Positions 22,617 to 31,711 of a stretch of DNA of 64,000 nucleotides are shown piece by piece. Below the pieces are notes generated by a model. The model was not told the origin of the DNA. It worked only from the letters and a program-made list of their open reading frames with translations, and ran no database searches. The stretch spans positions 49,589 to 113,588 of the forward strand of contig JACRDP010000004.1 in NCBI GenBank assembly GCA_016212855.1. The letters are read 5' to 3'. This DNA is from Elusimicrobiota bacterium (GTDB lineage: Bacteria > Elusimicrobiota > Elusimicrobia > UBA1565 > UBA9628). The number at the start of each line of letters is the position of its first letter. Within the stretch, counting starts at the first letter, position 1. Position numbers and translations under genes: made by a program.

Positions 22617-24559
22617 GCGACCGGGCGCTTCTGCGCCTGCTCGTGCTCGCCGCGACTTTCGCGGCCTTCGCGCCGTGCCTGTCCGCGGGCTTCGTGAGCT
22701 GGGACGACCAGGCGTTCATCCTGGACAACCCCATGATCCGCGGCTTCGACGCGGCTCATCTGCGCGCGATGGCCGGGCCCTTCATCGGCGGCGTCTGGAT
22801 CCCGCTGACCTGGCTGAGCCTGGCGCTCGACCGCTTCGTCTGGGGCGTCGAGCCGGCGGGCTACCACCTGACGAGCCTCCTGCTGCACGCCGCGTCGGCG
22901 CTCCTTTTCTATGAGATCGGCCTGCTTCTCTTCGAGCCCAAGCTCAAAAAGAGCGCGGCCGCGGCGGCCGCGCTGGCCGCGCTGTTTTTCGCGCTCCATC
23001 CGTTGCGCGTCGAATCCGTCGCCTGGCTCGCCGAGAGGAAAGGCGTCCTATCCGGGGCGCTGTGGCTGGCCGCGCTGTACGCCGAGCTCCGGGGCCGGCG
23101 CGCGGCGGCGCTCGCCGCGTTCGCATTTTCTTTGGCCGCGAAGCCCAACGGCGTGACCCTGCCGCTCGTTCTGCTCGTCCTCGACGCGTTTTGGTTCCGC
23201 ATGCGCCCGTCCGCGAAGAAATACCTTCCATACTTCGCGCTGTCCGCGGCCGCCGTCGCGGCGACCGTCGCTGCGGGAAAGACCGTCAACGCGAACGCCA
23301 CCCTCCATGCGCCGGGCGCTGCCTGGGGCGTCGGCCAAGCGCTGTACGGACTCCTGTTCTATCCGTGGAAGACTTTGCTGCCTTCCGGCCTTGCCCCGTG
23401 CTATCCGCCCAAGCCTTGGTTCGGGTATTGGTCCTGGCAACTCGCGGCATGCGCGGCCGCGGTCGCCGCGGCGGCGGCCGCGCTGTACGCCGCTCGCGAC
23501 CGCTATCGGCCCGCCGTCGTCGCCGTCGCTTGCTACGCGCTCGCCGTGCTTCCGATGCTCGGCCTGGTCCAGCACGGCCTGCTCTTCTCCGCCGCGGACC
23601 GGTTCAGCTATCTGCCCTGCCTCGGCTTCGCCGTCCTTTTCGGCGCCGTGTTCGGCGCGGGCGGCGCCCAACGTCGTCTCATCGCGGCGCTTTGGTTATT
23701 CATACTCGGGTCGATGACCTGGCGTCAGTGCGTCGTCTGGCATGACTCTCTCTCATTGTGGAGCGCGACGGTGACACGCGCGCCCAGCGCGCTCGCGGAA
23801 GGCGAACTCGGGATGGCGCTCATCGCCGCCGGACGCGACGAAGACGGCGCGCAGCTCCTGACGCGCGTCGTCGCGAGCGGAGACGCGCAGCCCAACGCCT
23901 ACATCAACCTCGGCGTGGCCCTGCATCGCCTCGGGCGGGACGAGGACGCGCGCGAGACCTGGCGCGAGGGGCTGACCGGGAAAAACTTTTCGCCCGAATC
24001 CGCCGCCATGCTCGGCGCGTCTCTCGCGAAAAAGTCCGGCAATACCGATCCGGAAGGCGCCGCTTATCTGATGGGAGCCCTCACGGAGCGCCCGGATCGC
24101 GCCGACTGGGAGGCCGATCTTGGCGACGCCCTGGCCCTCGGCGGCAAAACCGCCGAGGCGCGCAAGGAGTACGAAGCGGCGCTCGCCTTAAATCCCGCAT
24201 TTGGGCGGGCGCACAACAACCTGGGACTCCTACTCGAGCGAGCGGGACAAGGCGATGAGGCGCTCGCGCATTACCGCCTCGCGCTGGCCGATCCCGAGTC
24301 GCGCGCGCAGGCCAATCACAATCTCGGCAATCGCTCCCTCGCCGCCGGACGAAACGCCGAAGCGGAGCGACGCTTCCGCGAGGCTATACGCGTCGATCCC
24401 GGTCTCGTCGCGTCTCGGGTCAACCTCGGCAATCTCCTCGCCCGCCGAGGCCGCCTCGCCGACGCCGCCGAGCAGTACCGCGCCGCCTTGAAAAAAGACC
24501 GGGCCTCTCGCGAGGCCCGGGCCAATCTCGACGCGGTCGAACGCGTCTTGCGGCGCTAG
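22613..24559 (+). CDS. TMTC-like membrane-TPR protein, paralogue 2
   Basis: 648 residues from a TTG in a TTGA overlap with the glycosyltransferase. W30-D31-D32 lies in the first outer loop, followed by WIPLTWLSLALDRFVWG, HPLRVESVAWLAERKGVLSG and ADRFSYLPC. About ten membrane segments end near residue 385. The C-terminal 260 residues hold six or more TPRs (GKTAEARKEYEAALALNPAF, RAHNNLGLLLERAGQGDEAL, AEQYRAALKKDRASREA). It is the longest of the six paralogues here and the last gene of a four-gene operon with 1 base between its stop and the convergent FecR gene stop. Confidence 0.85.
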   Translation: MSDRALLRLLVLAATFAAFAPCLSAGFVSWDDQAFILDNPMIRGFDAAHLRAMAGPFIGGVWIPLTWLSLALDRFVWGVEPAGYHLTSLLLHAASALLFYEIGLLLFEPKLKKSAAAAAALAALFFALHPLRVESVAWLAERKGVLSGALWLAALYAELRGRRAAALAAFAFSLAAKPNGVTLPLVLLVLDAFWFRMRPSAKKYLPYFALSAAAVAATVAAGKTVNANATLHAPGAAWGVGQALYGLLFYPWKTLLPSGLAPCYPPKPWFGYWSWQLAACAAAVAAAAAALYAARDRYRPAVVAVACYALAVLPMLGLVQHGLLFSAADRFSYLPCLGFAVLFGAVFGAGGAQRRLIAALWLFILGSMTWRQCVVWHDSLSLWSATVTRAPSALAEGELGMALIAAGRDEDGAQLLTRVVASGDAQPNAYINLGVALHRLGRDEDARETWREGLTGKNFSPESAAMLGASLAKKSGNTDPEGAAYLMGALTERPDRADWEADLGDALALGGKTAEARKEYEAALALNPAFGRAHNNLGLLLERAGQGDEALAHYRLALADPESRAQANHNLGNRSLAAGRNAEAERRFREAIRVDPGLVASRVNLGNLLARRGRLADAAEQYRAALKKDRASREARANLDAVERVLRR

Positions 24560-24560
24560 C

Positions 24561-25790
24561 TCAGCGCAGCCCGCTGGCCGTGGCCTCGTTGGTCTGGCTG
24601 AGGGTGGTGTTCGAGACCTTGAGATAGAGCGAGGACCCGCCGGCGGTGACGCCGCCCACGTTGAACAGCTTGAGGTCGGCGGTCGAGAAGGTGCCGTTGG
24701 TCGTAGCGCCGATGTTCGGCACGAGGTTGAACTTCGCGTCGCCGGACAGCGACGCGTAGGAGCCGGCGCTGATCGAGGTCGCGTTGACGCCGCTGTTCGT
24801 CTGGGTGATGAAGGATGAGCCGCCGCCCAAGGTCTTGGCGCCGAAGTCGACGTTGATCCCGTACGTCGTCGAGCCGGAGGGGGTGGTGGCGCAGGTTCCG
24901 CCGGTGCAGTTGTACCAGGAGCCGGAGCCGCTGAAGACGCCCGTCCCGCCGGGGATCGCGATGACGTCCGCCCAGACGAGCGGCGTCGGCGCGCCGAACT
25001 GCTGGGAGGCGAACTGGCTGGTTTCGCTCTGCGCCGCGTCGGCCGCCGCGAAGGCGTCGCTCGCGTTGTCCTTGCCCGTGGCCGTGTCCTGGCCGGAGGA
25101 GTCTTTTCCGCCGTCGGAGGCGCTGTCGTCCTTCTGATCGCCCTTGGGCGCCGAGCCGACGCCGTTGAGGATGCCTTCGAGCTGGCCGGCGCCGAGCTCG
25201 AACGCCGGGCTCGGAGCCTCTCCCGCCTTGACCGTCACGCCCCAGCCGTCTTTGTCGACCTCGGTCGAGCCCTTGTCGTTCTTGACCGTGATGCCGCCCG
25301 ACTTCTCGTCGGCGTTGTTCTCCGGACCGGGGCCGAGCAGAACGAACGTTCCCTCGCTGCCGTTCACCGTGCCCGCCGTCATCGTGCCGCGGATGCCGAT
25401 CGTGCCGACCGGCGTGACGACCTGCATGCTCGCCGGATCCTTGCGCGCGACCTTGCCGGTCACGAAGCGGAAGGAGCCCTTGTTGATCTTGGCCGCGACC
25501 TTGCCGACGTTCGTGGCCGGGTCGAAGACGAACTCGTCGAGCTCCATCTCGCTGTTGGCGCCGACGGTGAAGCTGGTCTGATCGAGAAGCAGTATCTGAA
25601 GCTTGCCCTCGGGGCCGGTGACGACCTTGTCGTGAGAGTACACGGCCTTGCCGGTCTCGACGATGCGGCCGGCCGCTCCGGGCGCGGTCGCGTTCACGAC
25701 GCCGCGCACGGCGGAGGCGACCCCGATGTTCAGCGGGGCGGCCGAGGCGGTCAGAGGGATGAGCAAGAGCGCGACGAGAGTTTTGATCAT
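24561..25790 (-). CDS. FecR-domain secreted protein
   Basis: 409 residues. Signal peptide MIKTLVALLLIPLTASAAP, then a FecR domain (about 20-160): VRGVVNATAPG, VYSHDKVVTGPEGKLQILLLDQTSFTVGANSEMELDEFVFD and MQVVTPVGTIGIRGT are the family's strand motifs. Asp/Ser/Gly-rich linker (215-270) and a Thr/Ser/Gly-rich C-terminal beta region (SSFITQTNSGVNATSIS) follow. It is the second gene of a unit with the barrel protein, one base apart, and both are divergent from a CHASE2 cyclase. FecR-like domains of this type often associate with CHASE2 sensors; here the protein would be exported and may be a ligand or partner of that sensor. Confidence 0.85.
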   Translation of the reverse strand: MIKTLVALLLIPLTASAAPLNIGVASAVRGVVNATAPGAAGRIVETGKAVYSHDKVVTGPEGKLQILLLDQTSFTVGANSEMELDEFVFDPATNVGKVAAKINKGSFRFVTGKVARKDPASMQVVTPVGTIGIRGTMTAGTVNGSEGTFVLLGPGPENNADEKSGGITVKNDKGSTEVDKDGWGVTVKAGEAPSPAFELGAGQLEGILNGVGSAPKGDQKDDSASDGGKDSSGQDTATGKDNASDAFAAADAAQSETSQFASQQFGAPTPLVWADVIAIPGGTGVFSGSGSWYNCTGGTCATTPSGSTTYGINVDFGAKTLGGGSSFITQTNSGVNATSISAGSYASLSGDAKFNLVPNIGATTNGTFSTADLKLFNVGGVTAGGSSLYLKVSNTTLSQTNEATASGLR

Positions 25791-25791
25791 G

Positions 25792-27168
25792 TTAGATTCC
25801 CCACTTGTAGGCGAGCATGGCGCTCAGGCGGTTGTTGGTGTAGGTGTAGTTGGTGAGATTCGACAGCTGATAGAAACGCTCGTATCCCATCGTCCAGGTG
25901 AAGCCGGCCAGCGGCTTGTAGAAGACGCTCAACGGCATGCCGAAGAGCAACTGGGCGATCGTCGCGTCGTCGCTGCGGCCGAGCGTGTGGATCGACACGT
26001 CGGGCCGGTCGTAGCGGTCGAACTGCTTGACGAGGCTCGCGTAGGCGAACATCCCGCGTCCGAGCAGGCGGGTGTAATCGAGCCCGATCGACTCGCGGCG
26101 GTAGGCCTGGGCGACGGCCCGGGCGTACTTGCGCCGGTGGCCGAGCGTGACGCCGAAGCGGTCGCGCGGCGTCGCGATCCAGTTCGCGCCGAAGTTGAAA
26201 TCGAATTGGTCGCCCGTGCGGTCCGTCGCGTTGACCACGAGCGGCGTGCGAATGAAACCCTGGTCGTCGTGGCGGAACTCGCCCCACAGCTCGACGCGGG
26301 GACGGACCTTGCGCGACACGCGCAGGGCCTGCCACCAGTCGCGCAGGTAGGTGCTCTGCGACAACAGCACGTGATCGAAGCCGATCGTCGGCGTGAACTC
26401 GTAGCCGCGCCAGCGCAGGGCGACGCCGGCGCTGAGGCTGTAGGCCTGCAGGTCGAGGGTGTTGATCAAGGTCTGCTCGCCGCGGTAGTAGCCGAAGTTC
26501 GCGAACGCCTTCTGGGGCTTGGAGCCGCCGAATTCGCGCGAAACGCCGAGCCCGCCGGCGAACGTCACGTTCGTGTCGGTGCGGCGGCGCGAGTCGGGGT
26601 TCAGCAGGATCGGCGTGCCGAAGAAAAGGTTCCGGTCCGAGTTCGCCGCGGAGTTGCGGTTGTCGTCGTAGCCGTAGCCCAGGCTGACGCGCGCGTCGAA
26701 GTGCGTCTTGCGGCGGCGTCCCTCGATGAGCTTGAGATACGCCTTGGCTTCGTCGAGCACATCGGCCGGAGCCGAACGGCCCAGCACGAGGCGTATCTCG
26801 CGCTCGGCGTCCTGAAGGGCGTCGAGGCGGTAAAGCACGGCGGCGTAAAGCAGGCGGGTGCGGTCGCGGCCCGGCGCCAGGATCAGGATGCGCTCGAGCG
26901 TCGTCGCCGCGCCGCGGAGGTCGCCCTGATTGATCTGCTGGCGGGCGAAGCGCTCGTTGAGGTCGAGGTTGCCGGGAGCCGCGAGGATATTCTCGAACGG
27001 GATGGCGTCGGAAGTCCCGGCCTGCTGGGCCTGCGCGGCCTTTTCGGCGGCCTTACGCTCGGCGGCGCCCCGGCGGGAGGCGTCCTGGCTCTCGCGGTCC
27101 ACGTTGGGCTGATTATTTTGCGCGGAAGCGGCCACGGCCATAAAGAGGAGCGCGAAAAGGAATTTCAT
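25792..27168 (-). CDS. TPR plus outer-membrane beta-barrel protein
   Basis: 458 residues from the ATG at 27168, which begins a signal peptide (MKFLFALLFMAVAASAQ) and has TAATAT seven bases upstream. Residues 60-160 are TPR-like (LNERFARQQINQGDLRGAATTLERILILAPGRDRTRLLYAAVLYRL). From about 165 to the end there are alternating amphipathic strands (ARVSLGYGYDDNRN, FANFGYYRGEQTL, YEFTPTIGFDHVLL, RFGVTLGHRRKY) and a C-terminal aromatic strand ending in YKWGI. The layout is like SLAM/DUF560-type outer-membrane proteins. It probably exports or anchors a surface component, perhaps the FecR protein encoded next to it. Confidence 0.82.
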   Translation of the reverse strand: MKFLFALLFMAVAASAQNNQPNVDRESQDASRRGAAERKAAEKAAQAQQAGTSDAIPFENILAAPGNLDLNERFARQQINQGDLRGAATTLERILILAPGRDRTRLLYAAVLYRLDALQDAEREIRLVLGRSAPADVLDEAKAYLKLIEGRRRKTHFDARVSLGYGYDDNRNSAANSDRNLFFGTPILLNPDSRRRTDTNVTFAGGLGVSREFGGSKPQKAFANFGYYRGEQTLINTLDLQAYSLSAGVALRWRGYEFTPTIGFDHVLLSQSTYLRDWWQALRVSRKVRPRVELWGEFRHDDQGFIRTPLVVNATDRTGDQFDFNFGANWIATPRDRFGVTLGHRRKYARAVAQAYRRESIGLDYTRLLGRGMFAYASLVKQFDRYDRPDVSIHTLGRSDDATIAQLLFGMPLSVFYKPLAGFTWTMGYERFYQLSNLTNYTYTNNRLSAMLAYKWGI

Positions 27169-27226
27169 AGGAGGAATATTAACACATTGACCTCTCAGCG
27201 ACGCCGGATTTCCTACAATCGCCCTC

Positions 27227-29539
27227 ATGCGCCGCCCTCGGTTCAATCGTTCCGCGAAATGGGCCGTCCCGCTCGTCGTCCTCGCGGGCCTGACCGCCGT
27301 GCGCGTCCTGGGAGGCTCCTGGGTCGAGGGCATCCAGCACCGAGCGTTCGACGCTTTCCTCAATATACGACCGCGTCCGTACGTGGACGCCCAGGTCCGC
27401 GTCGTCGACATCGACGAGGAGTCGCTCGCCCAGCTCGGCCAGTGGCCCTGGCCGCGGACCTTGGTCGCCAAGCTCGTGCGAGCGTTGTCCGACCGCGGCG
27501 CCGCCGTCGTCGCCTTCGACGCGATGTTCCCCGAGGCCGACCGGACCTCCCCGGAGCAGGTCGTCCACTCCTGGCCCGACTCCCCGGGTCTTAAGGAAGT
27601 CAAGGTCCGTCTTTCCGGGCTCAAAGGCGAAAGCCACGACGAGTTCCTCGCGCGCGAGTTGAAGCGCACACCCTCGGTGCTCAGCTTCGCCCCGACGGCC
27701 GAGAAACGCCCGACCGTGCCCGCGCAGAAGGCCGGCTTCGGCTTCTCGGGCACGGTCGTGGCGCCCGTCGAGGACGCCGACGGCAATCTCGTGTTCACCG
27801 ACGTGGACAAAGACAAGGACAACCCGCTGCGCTTCATCCATTTTTTCCCGGGCGCGACCTCGAACCTCCCCGTTCTCGAGAAGGCCGTGTACGGCCTGGG
27901 CAGCATGGGCTTCGTCCCCGAGCACGACGGTCTGGTCCGCCGCGCGCCGCTGCTGTTCCGCTTCGGAGAGAGGATCTATCCCTCCCTCGCGATCGAGGCT
28001 CTGCGCGTCGCGCAGAAAGCCCACGATTTCAAGGTCAAGCTCGGCGGCACCAGCGGCTCGACCTGGCTCGAGCAGAAACTCGATGAGAACGCCGGCGTCT
28101 CAAAGATCAAGATCGGCCAGTACGTCGTGCCGACCGACGGCAGCGGCCAGCTGTGGGTCTACTACACCAAGGAGCGGGCGCCGCGCACCTTGCCCGCGTG
28201 GAAGGTGCTCGATCCTAAAGCCTCGATCTCCGGCCTCAAGGGCGCGATCGTCTTCATCGGCACCAGCGCCCAGGGCCTGCGCGACCTGCGCGCCACGCCT
28301 ATCGACCCCGCGCTCGACGGCGTGCAGGTCCACGCGAACATCGCCGAACAGATCCGCCTCGGCCAATATCTCAAGCGCCCCGGCCGCGCCGCGCGAGTCG
28401 AACTCTATCTCACGCTCGCGGCGTCTTTTCTGCTCCTGGCCGCCCTTGTGCGCTTCGGCGCCACCTGGTCGTCGCCGATCGGCCTCGGAATGATCACCGC
28501 GGCGGTGTGGACGTCCTGGCACGCCTACACGGCCTGGCACCTGCTGCTCGATCCCATTTTCCCGGTCGCGTGCTTCGCCGCGACGTACGCCTCGTTCATC
28601 GCCGTCGGCTACATCCAAAGCGAGAAGAGCCGGCGCATGATCACCGATACCTTCGGACGCTACCTCTCCCCCAAGGTCGTCGAGAAGCTCGCCGAGAACC
28701 CCGGCGCGGTCCAGCTCGGCGGCGAGACGCGCGAGATGACCTTTCACTTCTGCGACGTGCGCGGCTTCACCACGATCTCGGAGAAGTTCGACCCGCACGG
28801 CCTCACCGTCTTCATCAACAATTTCCTGACGCCGATGACGGAGATCATCCTCCAGCACGACGGCACCATCGACAAGTACATGGGCGACTGCATCATGGCC
28901 TTCTGGAACGCGCCGATGAACGTCCCCAATCACGCCAAGCGGGCCTGCGAAGCCGCGCTCAAGATGCACGCGCGGCTCGGCGCGCTCAACGAGCAGTGGC
29001 AGGCGGACGCGAAGGCCAAGGGCATCGACCTGCCGCGCATCGAGATCGGCACCGGCCTCAACACCGGGCCGTGCGTCGTCGGCAACATGGGCTCGTCGTT
29101 GCGCGTCGACTACACGGTGCTCGGCGACGACGTGAACCTCGCCTCCCGCCTCGAGGGCCAGTCGAAGTCCTACGGGGTCAAGATCGTCATCGGCCCGGTC
29201 ACGCGCGAGCAGGCCGCGGACTTCGCCGCGATCGAGCTCGACCTCATCAAGGTCAAGGGCAAGACCAAGCCGGTCAACATCTACGCCTTGCTCGGCACGC
29301 CGGACGAAGCCAAGGCGCCCGCCTTCCTCGCCTTCGCCGCCAAACACGCCGAGTTCCTCAAGCTCTACCGCGCCGCGAAGTTCGACGCCGCGGAAAAGCG
29401 CATGGCCGAGGCGCTCAAGCTCAGCGAGCCCTGGCATGTGGAGAAGCTCTACCACTTATACGAAGAGCGCCTGGCCGCCTTCCGCGCCGAACCGCCCCCC
29501 CCGGGCTGGGACGGCGTCTTCACCGCTACTTCCAAGTAG
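27227..29539 (+). CDS. CHASE2 sensor adenylate/guanylate cyclase
   Basis: 770 residues. An N-terminal membrane segment (WAVPLVVLAGLTAVRVLG) leads into a CHASE2 domain (about 40-375: VRVVDIDEESLAQLGQWPWPRTL, FDAMFPEADRTSP, GAIVFIGTSAQGLRDLRATP, GVQVHANIAEQI). Three membrane helices follow (about 385-460), then a class III cyclase domain (about 500-690) with FHFCDVRGFTTISEKF and YMGDCIMAFWNAP (metal Asp residues) and VLGDDVNLASRLEGQSK. A helical tail ends the protein. It should sense an external signal and make a cyclic nucleotide. TACAAT lies seven bases before the ATG. Confidence 0.92.
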   Translation: MRRPRFNRSAKWAVPLVVLAGLTAVRVLGGSWVEGIQHRAFDAFLNIRPRPYVDAQVRVVDIDEESLAQLGQWPWPRTLVAKLVRALSDRGAAVVAFDAMFPEADRTSPEQVVHSWPDSPGLKEVKVRLSGLKGESHDEFLARELKRTPSVLSFAPTAEKRPTVPAQKAGFGFSGTVVAPVEDADGNLVFTDVDKDKDNPLRFIHFFPGATSNLPVLEKAVYGLGSMGFVPEHDGLVRRAPLLFRFGERIYPSLAIEALRVAQKAHDFKVKLGGTSGSTWLEQKLDENAGVSKIKIGQYVVPTDGSGQLWVYYTKERAPRTLPAWKVLDPKASISGLKGAIVFIGTSAQGLRDLRATPIDPALDGVQVHANIAEQIRLGQYLKRPGRAARVELYLTLAASFLLLAALVRFGATWSSPIGLGMITAAVWTSWHAYTAWHLLLDPIFPVACFAATYASFIAVGYIQSEKSRRMITDTFGRYLSPKVVEKLAENPGAVQLGGETREMTFHFCDVRGFTTISEKFDPHGLTVFINNFLTPMTEIILQHDGTIDKYMGDCIMAFWNAPMNVPNHAKRACEAALKMHARLGALNEQWQADAKAKGIDLPRIEIGTGLNTGPCVVGNMGSSLRVDYTVLGDDVNLASRLEGQSKSYGVKIVIGPVTREQAADFAAIELDLIKVKGKTKPVNIYALLGTPDEAKAPAFLAFAAKHAEFLKLYRAAKFDAAEKRMAEALKLSEPWHVEKLYHLYEERLAAFRAEPPPPGWDGVFTATSK

Positions 29540-29554
29540 AGGTGGTGTCAGGCC

Positions 29555-29588
29555 GGTTATCCCCAGGTTATTCACACTGTGGATAACC
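29555..29588. promoter_or_regulatory. DnaA-box-like cluster in an inverted repeat
   Basis: GGTTATCC (29555-29562) and GGATAACC (29581-29588) form an 8-bp inverted repeat. Within it are TTATCCCCA (one mismatch to TTATNCACA), TTATTCACA (match) and, on the minus strand, TTATCCACA (match to the consensus box). No dnaA or dnaN is in the window, so this is a candidate DnaA-binding regulatory site rather than a demonstrated origin. Confidence 0.5.
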
Positions 29589-29697
29589 TTGCCCTAAAGG
29601 CCTAGATCAATATAGGACTTGCGGCCTAGAAATATGTTATATGGTTTCTGACGGGTCGGGCGCCGCGAGGGGTCGCGGCGAGTCGTACGGAGGTGTT

Positions 29698-30906
29698 ATG
29701 GTTCGAGGTCTTCTCCTGGTGATGTTGTCCGTCCTTTCCACTGCCGCGCACGCCGAACGCCGCATCGTGGTCTTCCAGCCGAATACGAGCCCCGCCCAAC
29801 GCGTCGCGCTGGCCCAGTCCGCCGGCGGCACGGTGGTCCGGGAACTGCCGCTGATCAACGCCGTGGTCATCGACCACCCGTCCCAGGTCGCGGCCGCCGC
29901 CGCGAAGTTGCGGACCATGGCCGAGGTCAAGCGCATCGACCTCGACCCGAAGATCAACTGGCTCTCCATGGCCGACGCCCGGGGAACGGATTTCGCGCTT
30001 CCCTCCGCGAGCGGCATCATGAAAGGCATCGCGGCCCTCAAGCAGAAGCAGGCCGAAGAGCCCGCTCCGGCCCCGACCGTCCCGGCCGGGCAGGAGACAC
30101 CGTGGGGCATCGCGCGCGTGCAGGCTCCGGCCGCCTGGGCGACCTCGCGCGGCGCGGGCGTCAAGCTCGTCGTCATCGACACGGGCATCGACCGCACGCA
30201 CCCCGAGCTGTCGGGCATCCTCAAGGGCGGCTGGAACGCCGTGACCAAGACCGACGACTTCAACGACGACAACGGCCACGGCACGCACTGCTCGGGCACG
30301 ATCGCCGCGAAGGACGACAACGCGGGCGTGGTCGGCGTCGCGCCGGCGATCGACCTGTACGGCGTGAAGGTCCTCGACGCCAACGGCTCCGGCACCTTCG
30401 ACGACGTCATCGCCGGCATGCTGTGGGCCGTCGAGAACAAGATGGAGGTCGCGAGCATGAGCCTCGGCGCGAGCCGCGGCAATCAGGCCCTGGCCGACGC
30501 CGTGGAAGCGATGCGCAAGGGCGGGGTGATTCTCATCGCGGCGGCCGGCAACTCCGGCAGCTCGGTGGGCTTCCCCGCCGCGTACCCGGGAGCCATCGCC
30601 ATCGCGGCGTCGGACTCCGGAGACAAGCTCGCCTCGTTCTCCAGCCGCGGACCCGAGGTCGCCGTCATCGCCCCCGGAGTCGCGGTCAAGTCCACTTATA
30701 TGGGGGGCGGCTACGACACGCTGTCGGGGACGTCGATGGCCACGCCGCACGTGGCCGGGCTGACGGCGCTGTACGTCGCGACTCATAAGGGCGCGACGCC
30801 CGCCGCGGCGCGCGCGGCGCTCGCGGCGGCGTCGGCCAAGCTCCCGGGCGTGCCGGACATCGGCCAGGGCGCGGGCCTGCCGCTGGCCACCAAGCTCGTC
30901 AAATAA
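29698..30906 (+). CDS. Secreted subtilisin-like serine protease (S8) with propeptide
   Basis: 402 residues from the ATG at 29698, which follows GGAGG at 29689-29693 and starts a signal peptide (MVRGLLLVMLSVLSTAAHA). An inhibitor I9-like propeptide follows (RRIVVFQPNTSPAQRVALAQSAGG). The catalytic triad is visible: Asp in LVVIDTGIDRTHPEL, His in NGHGTHCSGTIAA and Ser in LSGTSMATPHVAG; the oxyanion Asn is in IAAAGNSGSS. It should be secreted as a self-processing endoprotease. The 158-base upstream gap holds the DnaA-box cluster and TTGCCC...TATAGG with TATGTT 16 bases later. A strong terminator follows. Confidence 0.93.
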   Translation: MVRGLLLVMLSVLSTAAHAERRIVVFQPNTSPAQRVALAQSAGGTVVRELPLINAVVIDHPSQVAAAAAKLRTMAEVKRIDLDPKINWLSMADARGTDFALPSASGIMKGIAALKQKQAEEPAPAPTVPAGQETPWGIARVQAPAAWATSRGAGVKLVVIDTGIDRTHPELSGILKGGWNAVTKTDDFNDDNGHGTHCSGTIAAKDDNAGVVGVAPAIDLYGVKVLDANGSGTFDDVIAGMLWAVENKMEVASMSLGASRGNQALADAVEAMRKGGVILIAAAGNSGSSVGFPAAYPGAIAIAASDSGDKLASFSSRGPEVAVIAPGVAVKSTYMGGGYDTLSGTSMATPHVAGLTALYVATHKGATPAAARAALAAASAKLPGVPDIGQGAGLPLATKLVK

Positions 30907-30923
30907 CGCCGTTCTACTAACAG

Positions 30924-30963
30924 GCGCCCCGTTCGCCAGGTAGGCGAACGGGGCGCTTTCTTT
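30924..30963 (+). terminator. Rho-independent terminator after the subtilase gene
   Basis: GCGCCCCGTTCGCC (30924-30937), loop AGGTA, perfect complement to 30956, then TTTCTTTG. Confidence 0.92.
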
Positions 30964-30970
30964 GTACCCC

Positions 30971-30999
30971 TTGATTGTCGACGGTCGGGGGTCTATACT
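30971..30999 (+). promoter_or_regulatory. Sigma-70-type promoter
   Basis: TTGATT (30971-30976), 17-base spacer, TATACT (30994-30999), then 6 bases to the ATG at 31006. Leaderless type. Confidence 0.7.
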
Positions 31000-31005
31000 C
31001 GGGCT

Positions 31006-31665
31006 ATGAGCCCCCAAACCTCCCTCACCCTCCTGCTGACCGCCCTATTGTTCACGCCGCGCCCCGCGCATGCCGACCCGGCTCCCGACCCCTGCGCGAG
31101 CCCGCGCGCCGCCACTCGCGACGCGATTCTCGCCGCCTTCCCCGGCAAAAACGAATTGTGGGAGCAGACTCTCAACAAGCGCGGCATCGCCAAGGTCGGA
31201 ACGGAATGGCTGCAGTATTTCAACGGCGGCTCGGCCACGGCGAGCAACCAGGCGTTCATCCGCGTCCTCGAAGACTACTGCACGGAACGCGTTCGCGCCA
31301 GCCAGCGCGCCCTGACCGAGGCGGCGAATCAGACGAGAGCGGATCAGAGACGGGAGAAGAACCGCGCGGAAGCCGAGGCGCGCTTCGTCGCGAGCTCAGA
31401 TATTAAGCGGGTCGAGAAGGCCAAGCAGAGCCTTACGCTGGCCGAGCGCTTGAAAAAGTTGTTCGCGGCTGAGAACGAACAGAAGGAAAGTGACGTGGCC
31501 GCGCCCGCGCCGCCCAGCGCCGAACAGTGCCAGCAGTGGAGCAACGAGGTCGGGAATTGCGAGGCGGCCGGCATCGAGACGGAAAGCAAGACCGGCTACG
31601 GACTGGCGACCGAAGCCAAGTGCCATAGAGCGAGAGCGAACTTCTCGTCCTGCTCTCGGAAATAA
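31006..31665 (+). CDS. Secreted hypothetical protein, coiled-coil with C-terminal cysteines
   Basis: 219 residues. Signal peptide MSPQTSLTLLLTALLFTPRPAHA, then a globular part (ATRDAILAAFPGKNELWEQTLNKRGIAKVGTEWLQYF), a charged helix of about 70 residues (RASQRALTEAANQTRADQRREKNRAEAEARF) and a C-terminal part with Cys in QCQQW, GNCEAAG, KCHRA and SSCSRK. The even number of Cys in the tail suggests disulfides, and the gene precedes a DsbA-like oxidoreductase, which may act on it. No family is recognised. Confidence 0.75.
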   Translation: MSPQTSLTLLLTALLFTPRPAHADPAPDPCASPRAATRDAILAAFPGKNELWEQTLNKRGIAKVGTEWLQYFNGGSATASNQAFIRVLEDYCTERVRASQRALTEAANQTRADQRREKNRAEAEARFVASSDIKRVEKAKQSLTLAERLKKLFAAENEQKESDVAAPAPPSAEQCQQWSNEVGNCEAAGIETESKTGYGLATEAKCHRARANFSSCSRK

Positions 31666-31711
31666 GTCCGGGCGGCGAACGCGGCGCTTTATTTTCTATG
31701 ATCGTTCCGCC

